From IMG/VR virus record IMGVR_UViG_3300045136_000478, positions 1 to 34,281 of that record: 34,281 bases of DNA; one strand, given 5' to 3'. The DNA is from a virus. The notes under the pieces were generated by a model that saw only the letters and a program-made list of their open reading frames with translations, made no database searches and was not told where the DNA came from. The position numbers and the translations under genes are program-made. Below, piece by piece: positions 22,262-29,242 of the stretch; the stretch's first letter is position 1; each line of letters begins with the position of its first letter.

Positions 22262-23035
22262 TCAGATCACTCCTCCTCTGCGCAGGCGCCGCTCCATGTC
22301 GGCGTCGAGCGCGCGAAGTAGCTGGGCGACAGACGTCGTCGGGCCCGCCGGTGGCGCGACCTGACCCGCACCCCTCGCGAGTGCGAGGCGATGCTCGTGG
22401 CCCTCCTCGGGGGAGCGACCCGGCGCCCCGAAGTCCGGGACGCGCAATGATGCAGCCGCGAGGCTGCGGATGAAGCTCTCCGTTTGCGGATAGGCGCCCT
22501 GGGCGCACACGCAGACGTCGTACTGGTGACCGATCGCGTCGATCTCCCAGAGCATGTCGACGGTGCCGTCCTCGAGCTCGCGCTGCTCGACGAGGTGCTC
22601 CTCGCCGATCGTGAAGGCGAACGAGGCCTGTCTCACGACGCCGCGGCCCATCTTGACCGCGAGCGCGCGCGCATCAGGATCCTCCGGGTCGACCCGGGCG
22701 AAGAAGCGCTCGCCATGGAAGTCCTCCGCGAGCTCGAGCCCACCGATGCCGCGCACATCGGTCGCGGCGACGACGGTCTTCATGTCGTGGCCGTGGTTGA
22801 GGTGGACGACCTCCTCACCGGCCCGCACGCGCTCGAGCACATCGGTGAACGCCCCGCGCGCGATCCGCTCGCGCATCCTGACCCAGCCCGGGATGTCCCA
22901 GAGCGTCGTCTCCTGGGCGTACACGGCGGCGTAGCCCTCGATCGTCCAGGAGCCGTCGCCCGTACCGGTGGCATCGCGTACCTGGATGTCGCGCAGCGGC
23001 GTGAGGGCGAGGCGGAGGCTCGAGCGCTCGGTCAT
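22262..23035 (-). CDS. Prohead maturation protease
   Basis: 257 residues with the herpesvirus/HK97 (U35-type) protease layout: IEGYAAVYAQETTLWD, then RIARGAFTDVL, the catalytic His in VHLNHGHD (H81 or H83), and the catalytic Ser in RQASFAF (S138). Then comes LWEIDAIGHQYDV, the usual substrate-strand motif. Its order, portal - protease - capsid, is canonical. The CGATAGG motif lies between the portal stop and its ATG, 8 nt from the start. Confidence 0.92.
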   Translation of the reverse strand: MTERSSLRLALTPLRDIQVRDATGTGDGSWTIEGYAAVYAQETTLWDIPGWVRMRERIARGAFTDVLERVRAGEEVVHLNHGHDMKTVVAATDVRGIGGLELAEDFHGERFFARVDPEDPDARALAVKMGRGVVRQASFAFTIGEEHLVEQRELEDGTVDMLWEIDAIGHQYDVCVCAQGAYPQTESFIRSLAAASLRVPDFGAPGRSPEEGHEHRLALARGAGQVAPPAGPTTSVAQLLRALDADMERRLRRGGVI

Positions 23036-23043
23036 CGCCCGCG

Positions 23044-23050
23044 CCTATCG
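23044..23050 (-). promoter_or_regulatory. Start-associated motif, copy 6 (protease gene)
   Basis: The minus strand reads TGA, CGATAGGCGCGGGC, G, ATG. The motif begins directly after the portal stop codon. Confidence 0.65.
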
Positions 23051-24262
23051 TCACTCGTCGTCCGCGGAGGGTGGCTCCGGATTCGGGGCTCCGCCGACCG
23101 GTGTGATCTGGAGGATGTCGCCGTCGGGATGCGGAGGCAGTCCGAGCTCGGCCCGCCCCTCGTTGGGCGTGCGAATGCCGGCCTGCACCTCGTGGACGAC
23201 CATGTCCGACTCGGTGAGGGCGTCGCCGCGGACGCGGCGGACGTGGAACGCCGGGTAGTCGCGGGCGCCGGGACCGAAGAAGCTCGGGTCGTGGGCGATC
23301 GTCTGTTCGATCCGCTGCCGGCGCGGCTCGAGCCCGTAGCGGACCCAGCGATCCTCCTCGTGCTCGGGGGTGAGCGGCTTGGCTCCCTCCTTGGAGGCGG
23401 CCCAGAGCAGCGATGGCGGCACGCCGAGGATGCGACCGACGTCCTCGATCGAGAAGGCTTGGCTCTCGACGAACTGCTGATCGGCGAGCGAGAGCCCGAT
23501 CGTCTCGATGCGCGGGTCTCCGCCGAAGACCTTGACCTTCGCACTCGACCCGGAGAGGTAGACCTGGCGGAACTCCTCGGCCTGCTGGGGAGTGACGTCA
23601 CCGGGGAAGACGACCGCGGTTGTGCGCCGAGAGCCGTCCTCGTAGAACTCGGCCTCCGCCGCCTGCCGGGCGAGCGCCGCCACCCAGGCTCTGCGGTGCC
23701 GCTCGACCGGGGAGGGCGACACGATCTGCCCCGGGTCAGGAGTGCCGACGCGGAAGTGGAGGACGTCGCGGCTCGTGAGCCACTCGGAGCGCAGGCCGGC
23801 GAGCTGCACCTGGTACTCCGGTCGCCGCAGCGTCCTGTTCCAGCGGGCCGCGACCTCGTCCGGGTGCAGGACGTAGATGGCGACGACCCGCCCGAGCTCG
23901 TCGTGCTCCTTGAGCCAGAAGGCGTTCCAGCGGGCCGTCAAGGAGGCCTCGGTGCGCTCCCACGCCTCGAACCACGAGTACCACTCGTTCGGCCGGCCGG
24001 CGAAGAACCGCGCCTGCCAGGTGGTGGTGACCATCCGACGCTCTGCGTCCTCGCCACGCCACACGCGCATGCGGTGCTTGGCGATCGCCTCCGATGCGAT
24101 CCGGATCGCCTGCGTCCAGGCCGGCAGCCCGGCCACTTCCCGCGAGGAGGCTGCCGTGCCCGAGGCACTGCGAAGGAGCACGCCCTGGCTCGCGAGCAGC
24201 TCGCCCATGCTCGCCTCGCGCTGCTCGATCAGGACGTCGCCGTGGCGCGTGCGGGCGATCAC
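23051..24262 (-). CDS. Portal protein, HK97 family
   Basis: 403 residues from GTG 24262, overlapping the upstream TGA. Typical portal features in order are PAWTQAIRIASEAIAKHRMR, NEWYSWFEAWERTEAS, RWNAFWLKEHDELGRVVAIY, VLHPDEVAAR, DVLHFRVG, SSAKVKVFGGDPRIETIGL, VGRILGVPPSLLWAAS and a C-terminal VHEVQAGIRTPNEGRAELGL. It forms the dodecamer at the DNA entry vertex and is the docking site for the terminase. Confidence 0.93.
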   Translation of the reverse strand: MIARTRHGDVLIEQREASMGELLASQGVLLRSASGTAASSREVAGLPAWTQAIRIASEAIAKHRMRVWRGEDAERRMVTTTWQARFFAGRPNEWYSWFEAWERTEASLTARWNAFWLKEHDELGRVVAIYVLHPDEVAARWNRTLRRPEYQVQLAGLRSEWLTSRDVLHFRVGTPDPGQIVSPSPVERHRRAWVAALARQAAEAEFYEDGSRRTTAVVFPGDVTPQQAEEFRQVYLSGSSAKVKVFGGDPRIETIGLSLADQQFVESQAFSIEDVGRILGVPPSLLWAASKEGAKPLTPEHEEDRWVRYGLEPRRQRIEQTIAHDPSFFGPGARDYPAFHVRRVRGDALTESDMVVHEVQAGIRTPNEGRAELGLPPHPDGDILQITPVGGAPNPEPPSADDE

Positions 24263-24465
24263 CCGATCACCTGCAGGTAGAGGACGCGCTCACGCGGAAT
24301 CCATGCTTCGCCCTCGAGCTCGAGTGTCCGGCCGGCCGCCTCGAGCTGCTCGACCTTCGCGAGCCGGTAGTGGCCGGCGGCGTTGCCGATCCAGATCCCC
24401 TCGAGGGATCTCGTCTCGCCTCGCAGGTGGATGCGCACGCGGCGCCGACGGAGGAAGATGGCCAT
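24259..24465 (-). CDS. Small portal-linked protein
   Basis: 68 residues from ATG 24465. It is a beta-rich small protein with a basic N-terminus (AIFLRRRRVRIHLRGE, then LEGIWIGNAAGHYRLAKVEQ). It lies between the tRNA and the portal, ends in a GTGA overlap with the portal start, and has the CGATAGG motif 9 nt before its ATG. A short SH3-like or DUF-type head protein is possible; the family is not recognised. Confidence 0.7.
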   Translation of the reverse strand: MAIFLRRRRVRIHLRGETRSLEGIWIGNAAGHYRLAKVEQLEAAGRTLELEGEAWIPRERVLYLQVIG

Positions 24466-24474
24466 GCGCCCTGG

Positions 24475-24481
24475 CCTATCG
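24475..24481 (-). promoter_or_regulatory. Start-associated motif, copy 7
   Basis: The minus strand reads CGATAGGCCAGGGC, GC, ATG. It lies between the tRNA 3' end and the 68-residue gene. Confidence 0.65.
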
Positions 24482-24494
24482 GACGAGGAGGTGA

Positions 24495-24567
24495 TAGCGG
24501 GCCCGGGAGTCGAACCCGGTTGCCGAGGTCATGAGCCTCGTCTCTGCGCCCGGCCGAGTCGCCCGCA
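24495..24567 (-). tRNA. tRNA-Met (CAU anticodon)
   Basis: The 73-nt cloverleaf on the minus strand has acceptor strands TGCGGGC and GCCCGCT, a 3-bp D stem (CTC/GAG), anticodon arm CGAGG-CTCATGA-CCTCG and T arm CCGGG-TTCGACT-CCCGG, with discriminator A. CCA is not encoded. Oddities: position 1 and 72 would be a U-U mismatch, and base 8 is G rather than U. The D-stem 11-24 pair is U-A and only two of the three initiator-type GC pairs are present, so an elongator tRNA-Met, or a lysidine-modified Ile tRNA, is more likely than an initiator. It lies between the terminase and head genes and is bracketed by two CGATAGG motifs. Confidence 0.85.
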
Positions 24568-24573
24568 CCGGGG

Positions 24574-24580
24574 CCTATCG
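24574..24580 (-). promoter_or_regulatory. Start-associated-like motif, copy 8 (before tRNA)
   Basis: The minus strand reads TGA of the terminase, TCCGC, CGATAGGCCCCGG, then the tRNA 5' end. The seven-base core matches but the second part does not, and no start codon follows. Confidence 0.5.
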
Positions 24581-24585
24581 GCGGA

Positions 24586-26097
24586 TCACCAGGAGGCGGC
24601 CCAGGGCTGCGAGACGCGGTTCGCCGCGTGCCACATGGCGCGCTCGTAGGCGATGATGCACGCTACCGCAGCGTCGATCTTCCGCGGCGAGTCCGGGTGA
24701 TCCTTGGTCACCACGGTCCCCCACGGGGTCTCCTTCGCGACGCAGTTGCCGACTGCGCTCGCGAGCAGCTCGTCTCCCGTGTGCGAGATCCTCCCCTCGA
24801 GCACATCCGTGCGGAAGCGCTCGCAGGCCGGAGCCATCCTCCGTGGCTGCCGGGTCTCGAACTCGACGATGCGCGACCCGTAGAGCTCCGACCACTGCTC
24901 GATCTCCCCGTACCAGCCAGGCGGATCGGCGGCGAGCTCGCGCACGTCGAAGCGCTCGAAGGCGCTGTCGATCTCCTCGTGCACCTCGGAGCGCGGGATC
25001 CGCCACTCGGCGCTCGCGCCCTCGGGCCGGCGCCAGGCCCTGAGGACCTCCACGTGACCGTCGAGCGTCGCAGCAGCCAGCACGGTCATGTCGCGTCGCT
25101 CCGATCCGTCGAAGCCGAGCACTACCGTCTCGCCGTCCTGGAGCCGCCGGGAGCTTCGGAGCTTCGCCCAGGATGCCGGGTCGATCCAGGTCGTCTCCGT
25201 CTCCGCCCACACGCAGCCATGCAGCTGCAGCACCTGCGCGCGCGTCAGCTCGGGGTTGGCCGCCTGCCGGCGCAGATAGTCGAGGGTGATCCAGGTGGCG
25301 GGGTTCGCGAGCTTCATCGCGCGCACGTCGGCGGGATCGACCGTCGGCGCGTGGTAGTTGTAGACGAGCGTCCGCGCCTCCCAGAGCCTGGCGACCTCGA
25401 GGCCCGGCCGCTCCTCGCGATCCTCCGCCGCGGCTGCCGCGTCGAGCAGCCGGCCGAGGATCGAGCTCGCCCGCTCGTGCGCCTCCCCAGCCGTTGTGAT
25501 GGTGAAGACCTGCGGGGCGGAGCGAGCCCCACCCGCCGAGGTGAGCGCCGCGTACGCGCGACGCAGGGATGGCGTCACCCACTGGGCGAGCTCGTCGCAG
25601 ACGACGAGCGAGGGGTTGTACCCGTGCATCTTGTGCGGATCGGAGGCGAGCCGGCGGATGATCCCGAGCCCGTCCTCGCGCACGATCTCGCCCGTGTAGT
25701 CGCGGACCCTCGCGAGCTCCGAGAGCACCGGGGAGCGTCGAACGAACGTGGCTGCAGCGTCGAAGAGGCGCCCGGCGTTCTTGTCAGAGGCGGCAGCGAG
25801 CAGGATCTCCGGCGAGCCATCGGATGTGAGTAGCCGGTAGACCGCGTATGCGGCGAGCAGCGAGGTCTTCCCGTTCTTCCGCGGGATCACGAACACGATC
25901 GACTGCCAGATCGGCCAGCCGTCAGTGTCGTAGGCGAGCGCCTCGCCCATCATCGCCCGCTGCCAGGGCTCGAGCACGAGGGGCTTGCCCGCCCACTCGT
26001 CGACGGATTGCTCGAGGTGCTCGCGACAGAAGGCCGCGAAGTGAGCGACCTCCGAGCCCTCGGCGTAGCGCGTCCACGGAAGCCGTGCCCGGCTCAT
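24586..26097 (-). CDS. terL: Terminase large subunit
   Basis: 503 residues, ATG 26097. ATPase domain: PRKNGKT Walker A-like motif at 72-78, preceded by the QSIVFVI strand, and Walker B LVVCDE at 164-169. The nuclease domain begins with VVLGFDGSERRD (D330) and ends with an acidic motif in KIDAAVACIIAYE. The N-terminal LVLEPWQRAMM is the usual adenine-binding motif. The length and the PRKNGKT variant match the Terminase_1 group of HK97-like phages. It would cut concatemers and drive DNA packaging with the small subunit upstream. Confidence 0.95.
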   Translation of the reverse strand: MSRARLPWTRYAEGSEVAHFAAFCREHLEQSVDEWAGKPLVLEPWQRAMMGEALAYDTDGWPIWQSIVFVIPRKNGKTSLLAAYAVYRLLTSDGSPEILLAAASDKNAGRLFDAAATFVRRSPVLSELARVRDYTGEIVREDGLGIIRRLASDPHKMHGYNPSLVVCDELAQWVTPSLRRAYAALTSAGGARSAPQVFTITTAGEAHERASSILGRLLDAAAAAEDREERPGLEVARLWEARTLVYNYHAPTVDPADVRAMKLANPATWITLDYLRRQAANPELTRAQVLQLHGCVWAETETTWIDPASWAKLRSSRRLQDGETVVLGFDGSERRDMTVLAAATLDGHVEVLRAWRRPEGASAEWRIPRSEVHEEIDSAFERFDVRELAADPPGWYGEIEQWSELYGSRIVEFETRQPRRMAPACERFRTDVLEGRISHTGDELLASAVGNCVAKETPWGTVVTKDHPDSPRKIDAAVACIIAYERAMWHAANRVSQPWAASW

Positions 26098-26103
26098 CCG
26101 CGC

Positions 26104-26412
26104 TCAGGATACGGAGCGCAGCCCTGAACGCTTCGCTCGCTGGCGCACCGCCGGCGAATGACCGACTGACGCCTTGACGACGGCAACCGGGTCGCGCCCG
26201 GGCTGCTTGCGCGCCAATGCCTCGCCCAGCTGCAGGCACAGGCGGTCGGCGGCGTGCATCTGCTTGACGAGCGGGTGCTCGACGAGCTGACCCTGCGAGC
26301 CGAGGGTGGTCAGGGGCCGGCCGGCCTCCTCCCAGGCGTCGATGATCGCCTGGCGACGCTCGCAGGCGGCCCGGTAGCGCTCCTCCGCGTCGGAAAAAAC
26401 GTCAGGCGGCAA
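26104..26412 (-). CDS. terS: Terminase small subunit, P27-like
   Basis: 102 residues from TTG 26412, overlapping the end of the HNH gene by 11 nt; GGGGTGA lies about 10 nt upstream. It is helical, with AEERYRAACERRQAIIDAWE, EAGRPLTTLGSQGQLVEHPL, VKQMHAADRLCLQLGEAL, close to the P27-family small terminase pattern (a G-x-x-xxHP-L segment). It ends in a basic tail. It lies directly before terL, 6 nt away. Confidence 0.8.
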   Translation of the reverse strand: MPPDVFSDAEERYRAACERRQAIIDAWEEAGRPLTTLGSQGQLVEHPLVKQMHAADRLCLQLGEALARKQPGRDPVAVVKASVGHSPAVRQRAKRSGLRSVS

Positions 26413-26803
26413 ATCCGATCACCCCGATTTTGGCCGATTCGAGGTCGGCTGCGGATTGCCGGAGAGACGCAGCTCGCGAGACACCCCCCCTTCGACCGTC
26501 GAGCGCGCCGTGGCAGTGCAGGCACGCCGCACGGCAGTCGTCGATCGTCGCCGCGTCATGGTTCCCGCCGAGCCGCGGGTCGAGGTGGACGCTCGTCGCC
26601 TCTCCGCGACATCCCTCGAGCCCGATCTCGCATCGCCCTCCTACGAGCTCGAGCCGCTGCAGCCTCAGCCTGCGCCAGTGCGCTCGCCAGGTACCGTGCA
26701 GACGGGCTCGAGCTGCTCGGCGGGGCGCGTCGTCGATCGCGTGCCGCGAACAGCGAGAACCCGGGCTCGGCGTGCCGCAGACGACGCATGGCCGCAGCCT
26801 CAC
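26402..26803 (-). CDS. HNH endonuclease
   Basis: 133 residues from GTG 26803, overlapping the upstream TGA; GGAGG lies 8 nt upstream. The N-terminal zinc knuckle is CVVCG plus C18. A basic helix (RAHWRRLRLQRLELVGG) leads to the HNH core: TSVHLDPRLGGNHD (H73, N81, H82) and CRAACLHCHG (C94, C97, H98). HNH proteins next to terminase genes are frequent in HK97-like phages and are needed for specific end cutting in several of them. The frame extends far upstream, but as a shadow. Confidence 0.88.
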   Translation of the reverse strand: MRLRPCVVCGTPSPGSRCSRHAIDDAPRRAARARLHGTWRAHWRRLRLQRLELVGGRCEIGLEGCRGEATSVHLDPRLGGNHDAATIDDCRAACLHCHGALDGRRGGVSRAASLRQSAADLESAKIGVIGFAA

Positions 26804-27051
26804 AGGTCGATTCCTCCCGGCATACGCCGTGCGATGTGGATGCCTCCAGTGAGGAGCCTCGCGAGCTCCTCGCGTGCCTGATCGTCGAGCGGGACGCGCA
26901 CGACGTGGGCATGAGTCGGCTGGACGTCGACGAACTCGATCACCGTCTGCTCCGCCGGGGTGCCGTTGGTCGCCTGGTCTGGCGGCAGAGTACGGCGGCC
27001 GACTCCGAACCGGTAGCCCACGAGCTCCTCGACGATCTGCCGTGGCATCAC
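26800..27051 (-). CDS. Hypothetical protein, 83 residues
   Basis: GTG 27051 overlaps the upstream TGA; an ATG follows directly at 27048 and could be the true start. It is a beta-then-helix protein (EEQTVIEFVDVQ-type strand, HVVRVPLDDQAREELARLL) that ends GGID-L. It is coupled to the HNH gene by GTGA. Function unknown. Confidence 0.65.
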   Translation of the reverse strand: MMPRQIVEELVGYRFGVGRRTLPPDQATNGTPAEQTVIEFVDVQPTHAHVVRVPLDDQAREELARLLTGGIHIARRMPGGIDL

Positions 27052-27635
27052 GCCGCCTCCTGCACCATCGCCCGGCCGACCACCTCACGGGCCGCTCGCT
27101 CGAGCACGCCGAGCGCCCAGTCACGTGGGTCGCGGCCCTCGATCTCCGCGGCGCGCACGCAGAGGTCGTGCAGCTCGCCGATCGCTCGCACAGAGAGCGC
27201 CGGTGGACGTGCACGCTCGAGGTCCTCGGAGAAGGCGAACTGCAGTTGCTGGCGCGTCCAGCCATGCCGCTCGGCCTCGTCGAGCCAGCGCTCCTGCTCG
27301 GGCTCATCCAGAGAGGCGACGAGCTCGTGCATCTCCCAGGAGAGGCCCGGTCGCCGACGCTCGACCGGGATGCCTCGCGCAACTCGGGCTGCGTGGCGCA
27401 CCATCCGCGATCGCGTGTCGAACTCGACGACCACCTCGTGGTAGTCCCGCGCGTAGCGCTCACCGTACAGCCGCCAGTCGCCGAGTGACCAGAGCGCCCG
27501 GTCGGTCGCTGCGAGGAGCGCTTCGCCGATGCGGCGCCACTCGTTGATCGGCAGGTCGCCTGTGATCTCGAGCCCGTCGGGACGCGAGACCACGCGGTCG
27601 GAGAGCTGCGGATGCCGGTGCTCGATGATGGTCAC
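27048..27635 (-). CDS. LmbU-family-like regulator
   Basis: 195 residues from GTG 27635, overlapping the upstream TGA. The core matches the LmbU transcription-regulator layout: LPINEWRRIGEALLAATD, ALWSLGDWRLYGERY, a MVRHAARVARGIPVERRRPG segment, LSWEMHELVASL, and EQERWLDEAERHGWTRQQLQ. LmbU proteins activate antibiotic gene clusters in actinomycetes through an unusual DNA-binding domain. In this phage it lies between the sigma-like gene and the packaging genes, where a late-gene activator would be expected. The last 50 residues (ARPPALSVRAIGELHDLCVR) are extra relative to the core. Confidence 0.65.
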   Translation of the reverse strand: MTIIEHRHPQLSDRVVSRPDGLEITGDLPINEWRRIGEALLAATDRALWSLGDWRLYGERYARDYHEVVVEFDTRSRMVRHAARVARGIPVERRRPGLSWEMHELVASLDEPEQERWLDEAERHGWTRQQLQFAFSEDLERARPPALSVRAIGELHDLCVRAAEIEGRDPRDWALGVLERAAREVVGRAMVQEAA

Positions 27636-28249
27636 GATCGCGCCTCGTGAAGCCAATCGGCGAAGAGATGCTCGATGGTGCCGAGATCGGGCTGCAGTCC
27701 GCGCGAGCGCCCGATCTGCGGCCCGATCGCATCGGCGAGATCTCGGAGGAGGCCCTCCACCACCTCTACGAGCGTGAGCCCATGCGCGATGGCTGCTGCG
27801 ACGTGTCGCAGCGTCCAGGCGTCACGCTCGGAGAGTCCGCCGGCGTATTGCTCGACGATCGTCTCGAGCTCGGGCTCGACGTCCTCGACGACGGGTTCCG
27901 GAAGCGTCCCATCGTCGCTCAGCGCCACTACTCGCTCAGGCTCGAACCGAGAGTCGCGGACGTGCCGGCGCAACCAGTCGATGTACGGACCGTCGGTGAG
28001 GCTGCCACCTCGCCGGTATCCGCGCATGGCTCGGTAGGTGTACGTCTCCCGTGAGACGCCCGACGCGAGGTCTGGGTCATAGCTCGCGTACGCCTGTACG
28101 CCGATCCCGAGCAGGTGGACCGCGAGGGCATCGAACTGATCATCGGGCAGGTGCGCGCCGTGCGCGCGGAGGGCGTCGTGAGCCGCTCGGCGTGAGAGCC
28201 GCTCGAGGCGCACGAACGTCTCCTCGTCGAGCGCTGTGGCCACTGCCAC
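27632..28249 (-). CDS. Sigma-factor-like protein
   Basis: 205 residues from GTG 28249 (a second GTG at 28243). The segment GIGVQAYASYDPDLASG, then TYTYRAMRGYRRG and GPYIDWLRRHV, follows the layout of sigma70 region 2 (the YDP, TYA..-RG and D-x-L-R marks). Later LSERDAWTLRHVAAAIAHGL could be a region 4-like helix pair, though the recognition helix is not obvious. Its order before the LmbU-like gene and packaging genes suggests a late-gene transcription factor. The similarity is by eye; a structural protein with a chance match is possible. No clear ribosome site is seen. Confidence 0.5.
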   Translation of the reverse strand: MAVATALDEETFVRLERLSRRAAHDALRAHGAHLPDDQFDALAVHLLGIGVQAYASYDPDLASGVSRETYTYRAMRGYRRGGSLTDGPYIDWLRRHVRDSRFEPERVVALSDDGTLPEPVVEDVEPELETIVEQYAGGLSERDAWTLRHVAAAIAHGLTLVEVVEGLLRDLADAIGPQIGRSRGLQPDLGTIEHLFADWLHEARS

Positions 28250-28278
28250 GTAGCGTAGCCATTGCTGGCGACGATGAG

Positions 28279-28584
28279 CTACTCCGGCTCCCGCAGCAGC
28301 GCGTACACCGTCGGCCGTGAGAGGCCGGCGATGCGTGCCATCTCAGCGACGGTGAGGCCGGCGTCGTGGCCGGCACGCAGCCAGTCGGCGAGGTCCAGCA
28401 TGGCCTCGGCGCGCAGCCGGTCGGCGAGTGCGCGCCGGGCGGCGGCCTCAGCTATCCCCTGCCGCGCGCTGTCAGGGAGCACCGTCTTGGCGACGGGGGA
28501 GGAGCCGACCTCGAAGATCCCGAGGTCGCGCTCCTCGACCGCGCGGCGGTAGGGCTCGAGCCAGGCGGGCTCACGCCTCCTCAT
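28279..28584 (-). CDS. Small helix-turn-helix protein
   Basis: 101 residues from ATG 28584 (ATGA overlap). The last 26 residues are a helix-turn-helix like those of resolvase tails and small phage regulators: GLTVAEMARIAGLSRPTVYA. The first part is helical and charged (YRRAVEERDLG, ALADRLRAEAMLDLADWLR). It may regulate the middle part of the operon. It precedes the sigma-like gene by 29 nt. Confidence 0.7.
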   Translation of the reverse strand: MRRREPAWLEPYRRAVEERDLGIFEVGSSPVAKTVLPDSARQGIAEAAARRALADRLRAEAMLDLADWLRAGHDAGLTVAEMARIAGLSRPTVYALLREPE

Positions 28585-28829
28585 CCGACCCTCTCCTCGG
28601 CTACATGCTCCGGCCGGCATGGCACGACGTAGCCGATTAGCCCGTCCGGCCGGATACAGACGAGGTCGCGGCCGGCCCAGACCCTAGACAGAGCCGCAGG
28701 CACAGGCACGACCACGCCTCGTTCGCCGGGGCGAACGACCCTGATGTCGCCGCCGGCGTGCTCGGTCACAGCGCCGAGGTGGGCGCGGAACACGACGCGA
28801 GTTCCGGGCTGGCGCACGAGCTCGCTCAT
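28581..28829 (-). CDS. Small beta-barrel protein
   Basis: 82 residues from ATG 28829 (ATGA overlap). Short strands and glycines (TRVVFRAHLGAVTEHAGG, DIRVVRPGERGVVVPVP, DLVCIRPDGLIGYVVPC) give an SH3/KOW-like pattern. GGATAGG, a weak relative of the start-associated motif, lies at 28844-28850, but 14 nt from the ATG. Function unknown. Confidence 0.65.
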   Translation of the reverse strand: MSELVRQPGTRVVFRAHLGAVTEHAGGDIRVVRPGERGVVVPVPAALSRVWAGRDLVCIRPDGLIGYVVPCRPEHVAEERVG

Positions 28830-29242
28830 CGCGCGTCCCCCGCCCTATCCGCGTCCGCGAGTCGCGCCAGGAGGCCCGCCGGAACCTCGGACTCTCCGAC
28901 GAGCCACGCATCCGCGTGGTACGCCGTCGGGCGCTCCACGCGGACGAAGATCGGCGCGCTCTCCTCGTGGAGGAGAGCGCAGTACTCGATCTCGCGGTCG
29001 GGCTCGTCGGCGTAGCCGAGCGAGATCAGCCGGAGATCGTCCGGCGGGATCCACCGCCGGACGGGCGCGAGGGGCGAGTGCGAGTAGTGCGCGCACGTCT
29101 CGCTCTGGCACCCGCGATAGAGATCGGTCTCGACGAGCTCCCCGCCGAGGGCGAGGAGCTGCTGCGGGTACAGCCCCCATCCCTCGATGGCGGGCCTAGC
29201 GAGCCGCTCGATGGCTCGCTCGGCGTCCTTGATCAGCGTCAT
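28826..29242 (-). CDS. Hypothetical protein, 138 residues
   Basis: ATG 29242 with GGAAGGAGG upstream, overlapping the upstream stop. It has an N-terminal helix (TLIKDAERAIERLARPAIEG), a Cys pair (GCQSETCAHYSHSP) and acidic beta-rich segments (REIEYCALLHEESAPIFVR). No family recognised. It is tightly coupled to the Csf1-like gene. Confidence 0.65.
   Translation of the reverse strand: MTLIKDAERAIERLARPAIEGWGLYPQQLLALGGELVETDLYRGCQSETCAHYSHSPLAPVRRWIPPDDLRLISLGYADEPDREIEYCALLHEESAPIFVRVERPTAYHADAWLVGESEVPAGLLARLADADRAGDAR

Noticed and set aside
22484-24280. Long rightward frame opposite portal and protease genes (598 residues)
   Set aside because: It is a GC-rich shadow: the leftward genes have full family motifs, while this frame gives only Arg/Gly/Val-rich filler.
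26254-27444. Rightward 396-residue frame over HNH and neighbouring genes
   Set aside because: It is low-complexity Arg/Ser sequence opposite several coupled leftward genes with domains.
28844-28850. Ninth start-associated motif (GGATAGG)
   Set aside because: One core base differs, the spacing to the ATG is 14 nt and the second half does not match the consensus.
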